Assembly (NCBI GenBank): GCA_031002005.1
Contig: CM061919.1
Span: forward strand, 222,082,739-222,146,738
Reading direction: 5' to 3'
DNA from: Vandiemenella viatica
Taxonomy: Eukaryota; Arthropoda; Insecta; Orthoptera; Morabidae
Length of the DNA stretch: 64,000 nucleotides
The position numbers were made by a program, and so were the translations under genes. Shown in pieces: positions 58,101 to 64,000 of the stretch. The notes beneath the pieces are model-generated. The model had not been told where the DNA came from and made no database searches. It was given only the letters and a program-made list of their open reading frames with translations. Within the stretch, counting starts at the first letter, position 1; each line of letters begins with the position of its first letter.

Positions 58101-60622
58101 TACTATTTCCTTTTCAGGCAATGACCATCCTTATTCCTTCTCTGAATGTGCGTTCACTGTCTTCCAAGTAGTTCAGTCTTACTCATTCATCTTTGCAATT
58201 TGGAAAGCAAACAAGACTATAATATTTTTAGTTCTGCTTTACACCTTATAAGCACCTTAGAATTTGGGTAAATTCTAACTTTCTTTGCTACAGAGCATAA
58301 GGGAGGGAGTAAGCTTTCCAGTAAATATCAAATTTTTCAGTTTGCTATTACAGGACATGAGAGAAACGTGTCATGCAGAAGCCGATACTGCAACCTAACT
58401 CAGTAAATAAGCTGATTTAAAAACAGTAAAATCACCCAACACACAATACAGGTCCTAAATAAACAATTTATAATAGTAAATAGCCTTTAAACTAATCCAA
58501 AATTATCCAATTTGTAAACAGTTGATTTTGTTACGTGATAATTTCACTAATTCTTAACACTTTTCGGTGCAGTAAAGTAATTTTATTATAATAATAATCA
58601 GAAAGGAAGTTAAATTCATTAAAATTCCGTAGTTTCAGGCTGTGTAAATAGAGTAAATAAAATTTTAAACACTTCATTAGACACACTTGCACTTTCAACA
58701 TTTTATAATCACATGTTTCGATAATTTCCTGAACTAAAAACTAAATTTCCTGAAAGAGCAAAGAACCTAGTATATTATATTAAAGTTTCAAAACATTCCA
58801 TGCAGTAGAATAAATATTAAATCAATTTTAAAGTAATGATGGCGTAAACCAAAACGTAGTTGTTTTCAAAATTAATTTGCGATTAAACTAAGCCACTTCT
58901 GTAAACAAAACCACTTTAAAACACGTAACTAAATAAAAGAAAAATTCAGTGAATAACACCTTTTTGATAGAAATAGCACTATAAAAATTATTAACTAGAA
59001 ACAGGTTTTTCGGTTATGGCGTCTAGGTAGTTTCAAACCCGATTTTTGGTAAATAGATAATTTTGCTAATACACCACCAATAATAATAAATGTTACACCT
59101 TGGAAATCAGGAGCAAGCACTGAACACAATTACATTAATTTAAACATGATAATTTACAATCCAGCGGGAACGCCTAAAAATTGCACAAATTAAGATATAA
59201 ATCGGGACTTCACCAACAGTTTTTAGGAAACTCATTACCAATGTGCTCACACACTTAAATCATTTACTAGTAAGCGAGTTATTTTAGAATTATAGTCATC
59301 ATATTTTTTTATAAACCTTAAGGGCCAGGCTTCACACGGTAAAACTTTGAACACTAACTATAATTGCATTTTTTCAGACTACTTTTTGGTAAGCGGTAGA
59401 TCACATCTAACATACAGCTGAAGATATATAATGAGACGTGGAGGCGGTCTCAGGGTCTTTACGTTTTCGTCTTTTGTCTTTATCCAGGAACCTTATGTGG
59501 AGTAAACATGCGCTAGTGTGTTTCGTCATGTAGTGTGTGTGTCGGTTAGACCAAGATGATTTCCGGGAATATTTGAAACACGTTATGGGCTACTTACCGC
59601 CATGTTGACTTTTCTCACCAGTGATTGGCGCTAGCATTGAGTATGGACTTATAAATTTATTATCAGGCTTTAGTCTGGGACATCTTCCTCTTTATGACTT
59701 GTGGTTTTCGGAAATGTTGCCTGTTCGACTGTAATTGCTATTTTTTTTTTCAAATGTGACTGGGAAATAAATTTGAAATTTTTCACCAAGTGGACTTTTA
59801 CATGCTTTCTTAGTGAATATTAACCTTCCCTTAGCTATTAGTTTAAATAAGCTTTGTGGCGACCGATTGGCTTTACAGTTGAATTATCCAGGTTGAGACA
59901 TGGTCATTTAAATTTATTGATGCAAATTTAGTAGAACATTCAACAAGTCAAAATTCAGTTAAGGTGACTAAACTGATACTACTCCCCGGTGTATCAGGTT
60001 TTTTTTTTGCACCTTTGTCCATGAATATCAGCAAGCTGCAATAGTCTTTAACATCCAGAATCATTACCCCTCAAGTGACTCATCTTCTATTTGTATAACC
60101 TTCTGGGAAAACTTCACCCCTTCCTTTTACAAAGATTAAACTTCAATAATTACTCATGGGGTTCTATAATTATTCATGGGCAACCTTCGGTGTGTGCACA
60201 CCTACAGAACCAAATGGCTCATTCTCTAATGCATGAATAAGGTTTTATACCAAATTATTGTATTTTCGTATCCGTGTTTCACGTTATTCTCTCATTGCAG
60301 CCCTCACCTTTGATATGTGATGAGTTATTTTCACTATCCTCAGTTATTTACTCATGGTTTGTGCATTTTTTCAGAAGTACGAAGTTTGTTTTAGAGATTA
60401 TTTGTTTAATATCATAAAACATTCCAGAAATATATTAAGATATCACTGTTGTTCCTTTTGGATTATAGGAAATTATATTTGATGTTGCTATAATCTGCTG
60501 GTGGCTTGATGTAACACATGTTTCTGTGATGGTGGATGAACTGCTGTTTGTAGCTATGAGCATTCTTCTGTTTCTTCGCTTCAAGAAAATTAATCTGAAA
60601 GTACTTAACCTACAAGCTATAG
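30944..60622 (+). CDS. Gustatory-receptor-like 7TM gene, partial (three exons)
   Basis: Join 30944-31189, 50564-50781 and 60469-60622 gives an open 205-residue segment with GT-AG junctions and compatible phases. Residues about 4-40 read GSWAVVYGAARLLGMMPL then basic residues, like the N-terminal (arm)-LGL-P-(loop) start of insect gustatory receptors. Hydrophobic segments follow: SYVLLAVSIYMCYAV, MFPWFLIGAVLRLLNL, NLLVAGHVIAFILIRVL, IIFDVAIICWWL and DELLFVAMSILLFLRF. The last is followed by KKINLKVLNL, resembling the family's (Q/E)-F...L..RF..(I/L)N pattern at the fourth span. The first coding exon and the diagnostic C-terminal TYxxxxxQF exon are not seen, so the subfamily (sugar, bitter, CO2) cannot be given. 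The assignment rests on topology and short motifs; another 7TM_7-type chemoreceptor is the main alternative. Confidence 0.62.
31264..32328 (-). mobile_element. Tc1-like element in receptor intron
   Basis: TA-flanked inverted ends: CACAGAAGCGCCAAAGGTTA on the left, and TACTGAAGTGCCAAAAGTAA read inward from the right. The minus strand keeps GIFQDDIVLCHCTKI then DWSEEHSVQFQ, the block around the second catalytic Asp. Frames are broken by many stops. It starts 75 bp after the donor of the first receptor exon. Confidence 0.83.
32400..32620 (-). repeat. tRNA-SINE, diverged, minus strand
   Basis: AACAAGGAACAGTAAGGTAT, GGAATCCATGGAAAATCTCA, and CATCCGGCATGCTCACTGTC follow the minus-strand order of the family seen complete at 8543-8781. 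Confidence 0.6.
32848..33034. mobile_element. hAT MITE (TTAATCCGG family)
   Basis: The ends are CAGTACAGGATTAATCACG and CAGGGCCGGATTAAGACAG, with imperfect 8-bp flanks (TGATCAAA and GCATCAAA). The interior (TAGCAAATGCTACGGGCC, TAGGCTAGATGGGTGACC) is shared with 42966-43358 and 37640-37826. Confidence 0.8.
33035..35400. other. Receptor intron: diverged SINE and an unclassified GC-rich stretch
   Basis: A diverged minus-strand tRNA-SINE lies at about 33560-33720 (CATCCGCCTGGAGTGACTAT, GGATTTGAACCCCCATCCTC). The rest is unclassified. 34900-35110 is GC-rich (CCGCCCGATTTCGAACGGGA) against an AT-rich background. Possible LTR-like borders at 33411 and 35346 have no target duplication, so I do not call an LTR. 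Confidence 0.45.
35400..36590. other. Receptor intron, AT-rich; one LINE 3' end
   Basis: GATGTCTAGGGGAATTGCCA...GCTCCATTGCAG at about 36170-36220 is the third copy of the LINE 3'-terminal motif. Nothing else is recognised. Confidence 0.45.
36594..37347. mobile_element. DNA transposon-like element with CATCCATAAATTACGTCAC ends
   Basis: GGGGTCATCCATAAATTACG at the left end is mirrored by TGTGTGACGTATTTTATGCA near 37321-37347, with some mismatches. A third related motif is at 36245-37260 only as TATGACGTCACACCTGGGG just inside the right end. No transposase is recognised, and no clean target duplication is seen, so the superfamily is open. Confidence 0.55.
37640..37826 (-). mobile_element. hAT MITE, TTAATCCGG family, truncated
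   Basis: The minus strand reads ATACTGGATTAGGCACGCAG, GCAGGAGTTAGCAAATGC and GGGGCCCCGCGC, matching the left half of 32848-33034. The other end is lost. Confidence 0.65.
37865..38218. mobile_element. hAT MITE (CAGGGCCGCCGTAAG / GCCGC family), GC-rich
   Basis: A perfect 8-bp target duplication TGTGAGCT lies at 37857-37864 and 38219-38226. The ends are CAGGGCCGCCGTAAGCGGGC and CAGGCCCGCCGCTAGCTGTT (read inward). The 354-bp GC-rich interior has GGGGCGGCA repeats and a CCACTAGCTG motif. A related half copy lies at 42546-42845. Confidence 0.93.
38230..39033 (+). mobile_element. LINE endonuclease-RT remnant, left part
   Basis: Broken + strand frames read DFNAGKSDEEE (the endonuclease GDFNA motif), NVYGFVPKILI, KYTWSKSK.IIDYA (the TW....IDY endonuclease block), and KRGNEWRSENIEKLMQEH. 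The copy is interrupted at 39033 by a hAT-type insertion and resumes at 44786. Confidence 0.72.
40040..40130 (+). repeat. LINE-type 3' terminus with hairpin and (TAAA)n
   Basis: GTGGCTGATAAGGCCGAAAG then CCACTTAAATAAATAAATAA. GTGGCT and AGCCAC can pair into a hairpin just before the simple-repeat tail, a pattern common in LINE 3' ends. Confidence 0.55.
40943..42343 (-). mobile_element. Tc1-like element nested in hAT-type element
   Basis: The ends are CACTGGCAAAAATTAGAATC and CACTGGCGCAAATTAAAATC (read inward), and TA precedes the left end. A transposase frame is on the minus strand at 41647-41276. The remainder of the gene, to about 42080, is broken. Confidence 0.83.
41276..41647 (-). pseudogene. 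Tc1-type transposase fragment
   Basis: The frame begins MFTDESRFCLWQSDDSRHVR then RRIGKR, the FTDES.F...D block with the first-to-second catalytic Asp region of Tc1-type transposases. AISFDSMTESAVVDGTM follows (family form W..I...G...L....G.MTA..Y...VL), then a frameshifted C terminus. It is the longest transposase frame left in the element. Confidence 0.82.
42546..42845 (-). mobile_element. hAT MITE (GCCGC family), one end missing
   Basis: It begins CAGGCCCGCCGCTAGCTATT and continues ATTATGCCGCCCCCTGTCTA, inverted relative to 37865-38218. It also carries the AGTGGTGGATCTAGGAATTT motif. The far end is lost near 42845. Confidence 0.8.
42966..43358. mobile_element. hAT MITE (TTAATCCGG family) interrupted by another MITE
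   Basis: The ends are CAGTACCGGATTAACCACG and CAGGGCCGGATTAAGACAGC. Removing 43033-43240 restores the interior as seen at 32848-33034 (GGGCGCCCCGCACCTAGGCTAG). The target duplication is unclear. Confidence 0.82.
43033..43232. mobile_element. hAT MITE nested inside hAT MITE
   Basis: The ends are CAGGGCCGGCGTTAAAGG and CAGGGCCGGCGCTAGGAA (read inward). A perfect 8-bp target duplication GCGCCCCG lies immediately outside both ends. The interior has ATTTTGTAGAGCTAAAAAAA, like several other MITEs in the window. Confidence 0.92.
43700..44068. repeat. Inverted pair of tRNA-like SINE copies
   Basis: About 110 bp at 43700-43812 (minus strand: GCGTGCGATTTGGATATTGA, AGGTCCCGGTTCAAATCCCG with a B-box GGTTCAAATCC) is repeated on the + strand at 43958-44068 (GCGTGCGATTCGGTTGTGGA). 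The two arms could fold on each other around a 145-bp spacer. This SINE differs from the 8543 family. Confidence 0.78.
44786..45480 (+). mobile_element. LINE reverse transcriptase remnant, right part
   Basis: It continues the LINE split at 39033: LIRLKEWRYYY.KLL, and MKQLLDKRIARILVIHIAFI at about 45212-45275, the RT block leading to the first catalytic Asp (family form ..AFIDL.KAFD; here the second part is garbled). A (ATT)n run follows at 45502. Confidence 0.7.
45502..45527. repeat. (ATT)n microsatellite
   Basis: About eight ATT units with one break. Confidence 0.9.
45600..45730 (-). repeat. tRNA-SINE, partial, minus strand
   Basis: GCATTCGCCTGGAGCAATCT, ATGGAAAACCCAGATCAGGA: the body of the SINE family in reverse, without the tRNA head. 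Confidence 0.6.
46412..46612 (-). pseudogene. LINE RT catalytic block (FADD)
   Basis: RSGVPQGSVMGPLFLIYIND and LFADDAIIF are the RT domain blocks B-C. The FADD carries both catalytic Asp residues. It is open for 66 codons only. Confidence 0.88.
47246..47593 (-). pseudogene. LINE endonuclease-RT linker region
   Basis: The 115-codon frame RRQRRLHAMVKKWGTSSNR, FKEFQARNLSDDLITNPKKC and WSYIKVARDYQKV is the basic linker that precedes the RT domain in CR1/Jockey-grade LINEs. It joins the RT block at 46612 only through frameshifts. Confidence 0.85.
48640..49650 (+). mobile_element. Second LINE family: RT C-terminal half, degraded
   Basis: Frames give LALTDGIVILTNDCKDASIA (family form FADD.AI, the catalytic Asp pair damaged to TD), VQTLHKIMANTGLQIS, GHYKAIVRPSSYML, a frameshifted KAERRILRKIHGSRVL-like block, and DLDFTGISNTHVADHSKF-like text near 49520-49565. 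It is on the opposite strand to the LINE at 45850-48600 and abuts it. Confidence 0.82.
49666..49914 (-). repeat. tRNA-derived SINE, near complete, with 8-bp target duplications
   Basis: AAATAGTT occurs at 49658-49665 and 49915-49922. The minus strand has the B-box-like GGTTCGAATC, the body TTTCCATAGTTTCCCCAAAT, and an oligo(A) end (T-run at 49666-49679). It is inserted at the end of the LINE remnant. Confidence 0.92.
49923..50563. other. Receptor intron before middle exon; nothing recognised
   Basis: AT-rich non-coding sequence ending in the acceptor at 50556-50563. Confidence 0.45.
50564..50781 (+). CDS. Receptor-like gene, middle exon (spans 2-3)
   Basis: The acceptor is cttcatag at 50556-50563, in the phase needed by the exon ending at 31189. 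Two donors are possible: gag|GTATGG at 50782, whose phase fits the exon at 60469, and tcag|GTAATT at 50801, which would add WQTHS and change phase. I prefer 50781 because it is the only one that joins to the next hydrophobic exon without an extra exon. It encodes two hydrophobic spans separated by an acidic loop (DIGLDAVEDTNSLARRY). Confidence 0.65.
51032..51234. mobile_element. hAT MITE (CAGTGGTGGATCTAGG family), 203 bp
   Basis: A perfect 8-bp target duplication GTAACCAT lies at 51024-51031 and 51235-51242. The ends are CAGTGGTGGATCTAGGAAG and CAGTGCCAGATCTACAGAG (read inward). The interior has a 12-G run. Fragments of the same family lie at 37360-37570 and inside 38120-38160 and 42620-42660. 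Confidence 0.94.
51243..53350. other. Receptor intron, AT-rich; nothing recognised
   Basis: About 2.1 kb without a coding or repeat feature I can support. A moderately GC-richer stretch at 51690-51950 (GGCCGACTCGGTAGCTTCAC) could be the regulatory part of an old element, but no borders are seen. Confidence 0.4.
53360..53770 (-). mobile_element. LINE RT C-terminal remnant
   Basis: The minus strand reads LKWFGHLIRTK, a gap, then KRSRGSLRDTWIKQI.KDF. This fits the (Y/F)GH..R....R......G.R.RGRPR..W...V..D ending of one LINE group, with frameshifts and stops. The upstream part is hard to follow. Confidence 0.65.
54425..54676. repeat. Palindromic foldback of about 250 bp, arms about 120 bp
   Basis: The left arm (TCTCGGATAACTAGCTGAGT, TTAGTCCATCGTTTAACCAC, TACTGCCGGTAGGTTACTGA pattern) is mirrored by the right arm (CAGTAACCTACCGGCAGCAG, GTGGTTAAACGATGGACTAA, GGCTAGTTACCCGAGAA) around a loop of about 15-20 bp. 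The arms differ at few positions. No target duplication or protein is seen. Confidence 0.9.
54744..56520 (+). mobile_element. Penelope-like element copy flanked by inverted terminal modules
   Basis: A left module on the minus strand (54744-54925: GGATAGGGAAAAATAACCCC, CTTACCACAGATGAAGGCAG) and a right module on the + strand (56310-56520: CTCCTACATGACTAAGATTA, CCTGCCTTCATCTGCAGTGA) are reverse complements over about 180 bp. Between them is a PLE coding remnant on the + strand, 54940-55900, and a single further module at 56060-56180. The 1.78 kb is a 5'-truncated copy, not a complete element. Confidence 0.82.
54940..55900 (+). pseudogene. PLE reverse transcriptase C-end to GIY-YIG region
   Basis: In shifting frames: an HTKRSL..S-type block degraded near 55060-55110, TCFSRSPNLKNILVNKHLPP and FPCNRSSCKTCIMRP (55395-55530), YATTTHLIYQLTCFHC, then RMNGHRKKVYASNPKHPVAT and HASSHDCNNLN (55650-55750). 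The Cys motif CNR..CKTC and the R-MNGHR followed by PVA.H are the hallmarks of the PLE GIY-YIG region. The longest open frame is 105 codons. Confidence 0.82.
56900..57045 (-). repeat. tRNA-like SINE fragment, another family
   Basis: The minus strand starts GTGTGGCTCAGTGCATTAAG (A-box-like TGGCTCAGTGCAT), then GTGCCACACACTGAATCGGA, and TGGGGGAAACT in reverse near 56925. The B-box is poor. The call is tentative. Confidence 0.5.
57162..57411. mobile_element. hAT MITE (CAGTGGTGTAAC / CAGTGGCAAAAC family)
   Basis: The 8-bp flanks AGTCTAAC (57154-57161) and AGTCTACC (57412-57419) match at seven of eight positions. The ends are CAGTGGTGTAACTATTCC and CAGTGGCAAAACAATATGG. The interior contains TTTTTCTTAGCTCCACTACT, common to several MITEs here. 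Confidence 0.9.
57420..60185. other. Receptor intron, AT-rich; nothing recognised
   Basis: Long non-coding stretch. A strong acceptor at 57932-57933 followed by a short frame is discussed as a finding. 59420-59640 is slightly GC-richer. I see no transposon ends. Confidence 0.4.
60190..60365 (+). repeat. Penelope-type terminal module
   Basis: AAATGGCTCATTCTCTAATG, CATGAATAAGGTTTTATACC, CTCTCATTGCAGCCCTCACC, and TTTTCACTATCCTCAGTTAT. It closely matches the right half of the foldback at 7848-8092. Confidence 0.78.
60469..60622 (+). CDS. Receptor-like gene, exon with span 4 and RFKKIN motif
   Basis: The acceptor is ggattatag at 60460-60468 and the donor is GTAATG at 60623. The frame is open with an in-frame stop just left of the acceptor. 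It encodes WWLDVTHVSVMVDELLFVAM, then SILLFLRFKKINLKVLNL, the best family signature seen in this gene. It ends one base into a Gly codon; no later exon is recognised before the satellite. Confidence 0.65.
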
Positions 60623-62090
60623 GTAATGGAGTTCTTACAGAATTATAATTTTCTTAAGTATCATTGTATGTGACATTTTAAAATTAATATTTGTTTGCTA
60701 TAGTCTTCTCCCCTAATGTACATTTAACTGAGAATAAATTGATTATGTGGCTACAGCAACAATATAAATTCCATTTCTGTGATAGATCTATTAATATTTT
60801 CATGTTGCAGTGAGTCTTAATTTATTGCCACTATAATATTATAGTTAACAACTGGATACTTTAGAATGTGTTGTACTGTTAAGGCATGAGGACCCTTTTT
60901 TTTATCTTTCACCAACTGTTAAAAAGTATTTCTTAGCAGCAGAACCTAAAGATACAGCATCATTTATGTATTTGACTTTACTAGTTACAGGTTATTTGTC
61001 TTTAATAAAAAGAATTGATAATAGCACAGAACATGGTGGGAACCTACATACTATAATAGGGAGGTGAAGTAGTTAAAGAGGTTGGTAAGTGGATAACAAG
61101 AGTTAGAGATAGCAATGCAATATGGAATACATAAAAAAAAAAAAAAACTGAAACAGAATTTTCAGCTGAACCTGAAACCAAATCTTTGGCCTTGGTCTGA
61201 TTTTACACATGTTAAAATTTCTACAATATACTAAAATTAAGTGTACTTTAAATTAAATAAAAAACAATAATTGATGTATGTAACAAAAATAACTCTTTAT
61301 TTATTTTTATTAATAATAGCTGTTACCCGCGACTTCGTACGCGTGGACTTGGAGTTTCATTGCCAGAACTGGATATAGAAAACTGTTAGTAACGTAAGAT
61401 TTGTCCCAAACAACACCGAGTCGACATAATATGATGGAAAGCCATCATTATATCATCCTATCGTCTAATCTGTCTCATGAAGAGAATCAATTTACAACAT
61501 ATTTTAAAACAGAAAAGTAAGCGAAGGTGCGGGTATGTGTGTGTGTGGGGGGAGGGGGGGGGGTTAACTGATGGCAGCTATATTTCAGCTTGGTTTTTTT
61601 CTTCTTTCTTCAACCTGAGCATCTGAATCTTATAATCTAATAGCAGCACATTGTCTTCTAGACCTGCACCTCAGGCCAGGTTTACGTCCGTAAGGCATGT
61701 CAAAAAGGAAGACAAATTGGTGCCAGAAACTTTTATACAGACACAAATGAATAGTACAGTGCAGAGCAAATTGACTTCTATACTAAATAATAAGTCTTGT
61801 TTCTTATCGAAATTTATTAACAAATCAAACACTAACAGACTGCGCTACTGAGCAACCAACGTAACATTACAGACTATCACACGAATCTGTCTGTCTTTCA
61901 TCATTCGATAAGTTCTTAAAATTTCGTGACTAAAACTGTTATTCATATCGAAAAAATGTCCTGTGTCCTTCCTACACTATTTCATTGTTAAATTCCATCA
62001 ATATTGATATAGCCATTTAGTCGTCAGAACGTAACAAAAAGACAGAAACTTACTTCCACAATTATAATATAGTAGCTGGTATCCACAACT
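60623..62090. other. Receptor intron or flank; one CGCGACTTCGT repeat
   Basis: Mostly AT-rich. TAGCTGTTACCCGCGACTTC then GTACGCGTGGA at 61317-61350 is a short repeat often seen in arthropod genomes at LINE ends. A G-rich low-complexity run is at 61535-61563. Confidence 0.45.
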
Positions 62091-62124
62091 TCGTTCGTGA
62101 TTGTAATGTATTCATATTGACAGC

Positions 62125-64000
62125 TGTAGACATCTAACCACCATAGTGCACGATGGGAGACTGGATACTATTACCACACACAAATACCAGTCTTCTGCGC
62201 TATGTAGTTCCGGCAGCAAAGTAAAATTTACGGATACACACAAGTATTTGGATGAAATACGAAAATATTCATGATCGACCAATTTCAAACACCATATCTC
62301 ACACACTCCCACAGTTACCGAATTTCGGCCAACGTTGTGATCGATGGGTGACTCTGTGTTACTACCACACAAAAACGCCGGTAATCTGCGATTGATAGTT
62401 TTCACTCAAAAGTGATACACCGTGACACATGCGTCTTTGGCAGAAATATGAAATTGCCGCTTGTCGACCATTTTCAACCCCCCTATCTTCCACACCCCCA
62501 TAGCTACAGACATCTAACAACCATAGTGCACGACAACAGACACGATTCTACCACCACACATAAACACCAATGCTCTATGCTATGTAGTCGTGGCAGAAAA
62601 CAGAAATCTGCGGAGACACATGCCTCTCGTCGAAATACGAAAATTTCCTTGGTCGGCCACTTACAACCACCATATATCCCACACAACCACAGTTTCAGAA
62701 ATTCGGGCGCTGTTGTGATCGAAAGGTGACTCTGTGATACTACCACACACAAACGCCAGAGATCTGTGATCGATAGTTTTCGCTGAAAAGTGATACACCA
62801 TGACACTTTTGTCTTTGGGAGAAGTATGAAATTGCCACAGGTCGACCACTTTCAACCCCCATTTCTCCCACACCCCCATTTCTCCCACACCCCCATTTCT
62901 CCCACACCCCCATAGCTACCGACATCTAACAACCATAGTGCACTACATGAGATACGATTCTACTACCAAACACAAACACCAATGCTCTATGCTATGTAGT
63001 TGTGGCAGAAAAGTGACATATGCGGAGACAGTCGAAATACGAAAATATCCTTGGTCGGCCACTTACAACCACCATATCTACCACAGTACCACAGTTTCTG
63101 AAAATCGGCCGCTGTTGTGATCGAAAGGTGACTATGTGCTACTACTACACACAAACGCCAGTTATCTGTGATCTATAGTTTTCGCTGAAAAGTGATACAC
63201 CATGACACTTTTGTCTTTGGCAGAAGTATGAAATTGCCACAGATCGACCACTTTCAACCCCCATTTCTCCCACACCCCAATAGCTACCGACATCTAACAA
63301 CCATAGTGCACTACATGAGATACGATTCTACTACCAAACACAAACACCAATGCTCTATGCTATGTAGTTGTGGCAGAAAAGTGACATATGTGGAGACAGT
63401 CCAAATACGAAAATATCCATGGTCGGTCACTTACAACCACCATATCTACCACAGTACCACAGTTTCTGAAAATCGGCCGCTGTTGTGATCGAAAGGTGAC
63501 TCTGTGCTACTACTACACACAAACGCCAGTTATCTGTGATCTATAGTTTTCGCTGAAAAGTGATACACCATGACACTTTTGTCTTTGGCAGAAGTATGAA
63601 ATTGCCACAGATCGACAACTTTCAACCCCCATTTCTCCCACACCCCAATAGCTACCGACATCTAACAACCATAATGCACTACATGAGATACGATTCTACT
63701 ACCAAACACAAACATCAATGCTCTATGCTATGTAGTTGTGGCAGAAAAGTGACATATGCGGAGACAGTCGAAATACGAAAATATCCTTGGTCGGCCACTT
63801 ACAACCACCATATCTACCACCGTACCACAGTTTCTGAAAATCGGCCGCTGTTGTGATCGAAAGGTGACTATGTGCTACTACTACACACAAACGCCAGTTA
63901 TCTGTGATCTATAGTTTTCGCTGAAAAGTGATACACCATGACACTTTTGTCTTTGGCAGAAGTATGAAATTGCCACAGATCGACCACTTTCAACCCCCAT
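62125..64000 (+). repeat. Tandem satellite, 368-bp dimeric unit, at least five copies
   Basis: The anchor GACATCTAAC recurs at 62129, 62509, 62921, 63289 and 63657 (spacings 380, 412, 368, 368). The last three copies are nearly identical and the first is diverged. Each unit contains two related halves, anchored at TACTACCAAACACAAACACC (62961, 63329) and TACTACTACACACAAACGCC (63140), spaced 179 and 189 bp. The third unit is preceded by three tandem copies of CCCCCATTTCTCCCACA. The array continues past the window edge. Confidence 0.96.

Noticed and set aside
62412..63856. Repeated 98-105-codon open frames in the last 2 kb, in one strand and nearly identical
   Set aside because: They are the satellite unit read in one frame. 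The period (368) is not a multiple of three, codon use is poor and they have no protein features.
62125..64000. CRISPR-like array at the window end
   Set aside because: Units are 368 bp and contiguous, with no short direct repeats or unique spacers, and the organism is an animal.

Overview
The window is animal nuclear DNA: AT-rich, intron-rich and packed with transposon debris, with two recognisable protein-coding genes whose exons are separated by long introns. The mix of large introns, Tc1/mariner, hAT, Penelope-like and non-LTR elements, a tRNA-derived SINE of a type I associate with orthopteroid insects, and an insect gustatory-receptor-like gene all point to an insect, probably polyneopteran (cricket, locust, stick-insect or cockroach grade). 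The species cannot be fixed from the sequence. Nothing prokaryotic is present: no operons, no CRISPR, and most open frames are chance ORFs or transposon remnants.

Host genes, both on the + strand and both partial. (1) 7529-16648: the last five recognised exons (512 residues) of the orthologue of denticleless/DTL (Cdt2), the WD40 substrate receptor of the CRL4 ubiquitin ligase. The frame is continuous through all splice junctions, and a PCNA-interacting (PIP-box) motif sits near the C terminus. The start of the gene lies to the left of the window. (2) 30944-60622: three exons of a multi-membrane-span protein best explained as an insect gustatory receptor (7tm_7 family). Its first and last exons are not seen. 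Its visible introns are about 19 and 10 kb and hold most of the mobile elements.

Layout. 1-7.5 kb: a Tc1-like element (1407-5798) split by a hAT element (2558-5602), with SINEs in both. 7.5-16.7 kb: DTL, with a Penelope-type foldback, a complete SINE with target duplications, Penelope-like element (PLE) pieces and a non-LTR retrotransposon in its introns. 16.7-30.9 kb: intergenic DNA with a mariner-type element, two hAT-type elements with perfect 8-bp target duplications, more PLE pieces, a local segmental duplication, LINE 3' ends and an internally deleted mariner. 30.9-60.6 kb: the receptor gene, its introns filled with Tc1-like elements, several hAT MITEs (one nested in another), a 5.75 kb hAT-type element that itself split a LINE, two LINE reverse-transcriptase remnants and a PLE copy flanked by inverted repeats. 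62.1 kb to the end: a tandem satellite with 368-bp units, each unit being two related halves of about 179 and 189 bp.

The most unusual material is (a) the dimeric satellite array, (b) a Penelope-type terminal module seen about fourteen times in 64 kb, in both orientations, often as foldbacks, with a conserved splice-donor-like GGTAAGT, and (c) the layered transposon nests, whose target duplications allow the order of insertions to be read. I see no evidence of a novel multi-gene system.
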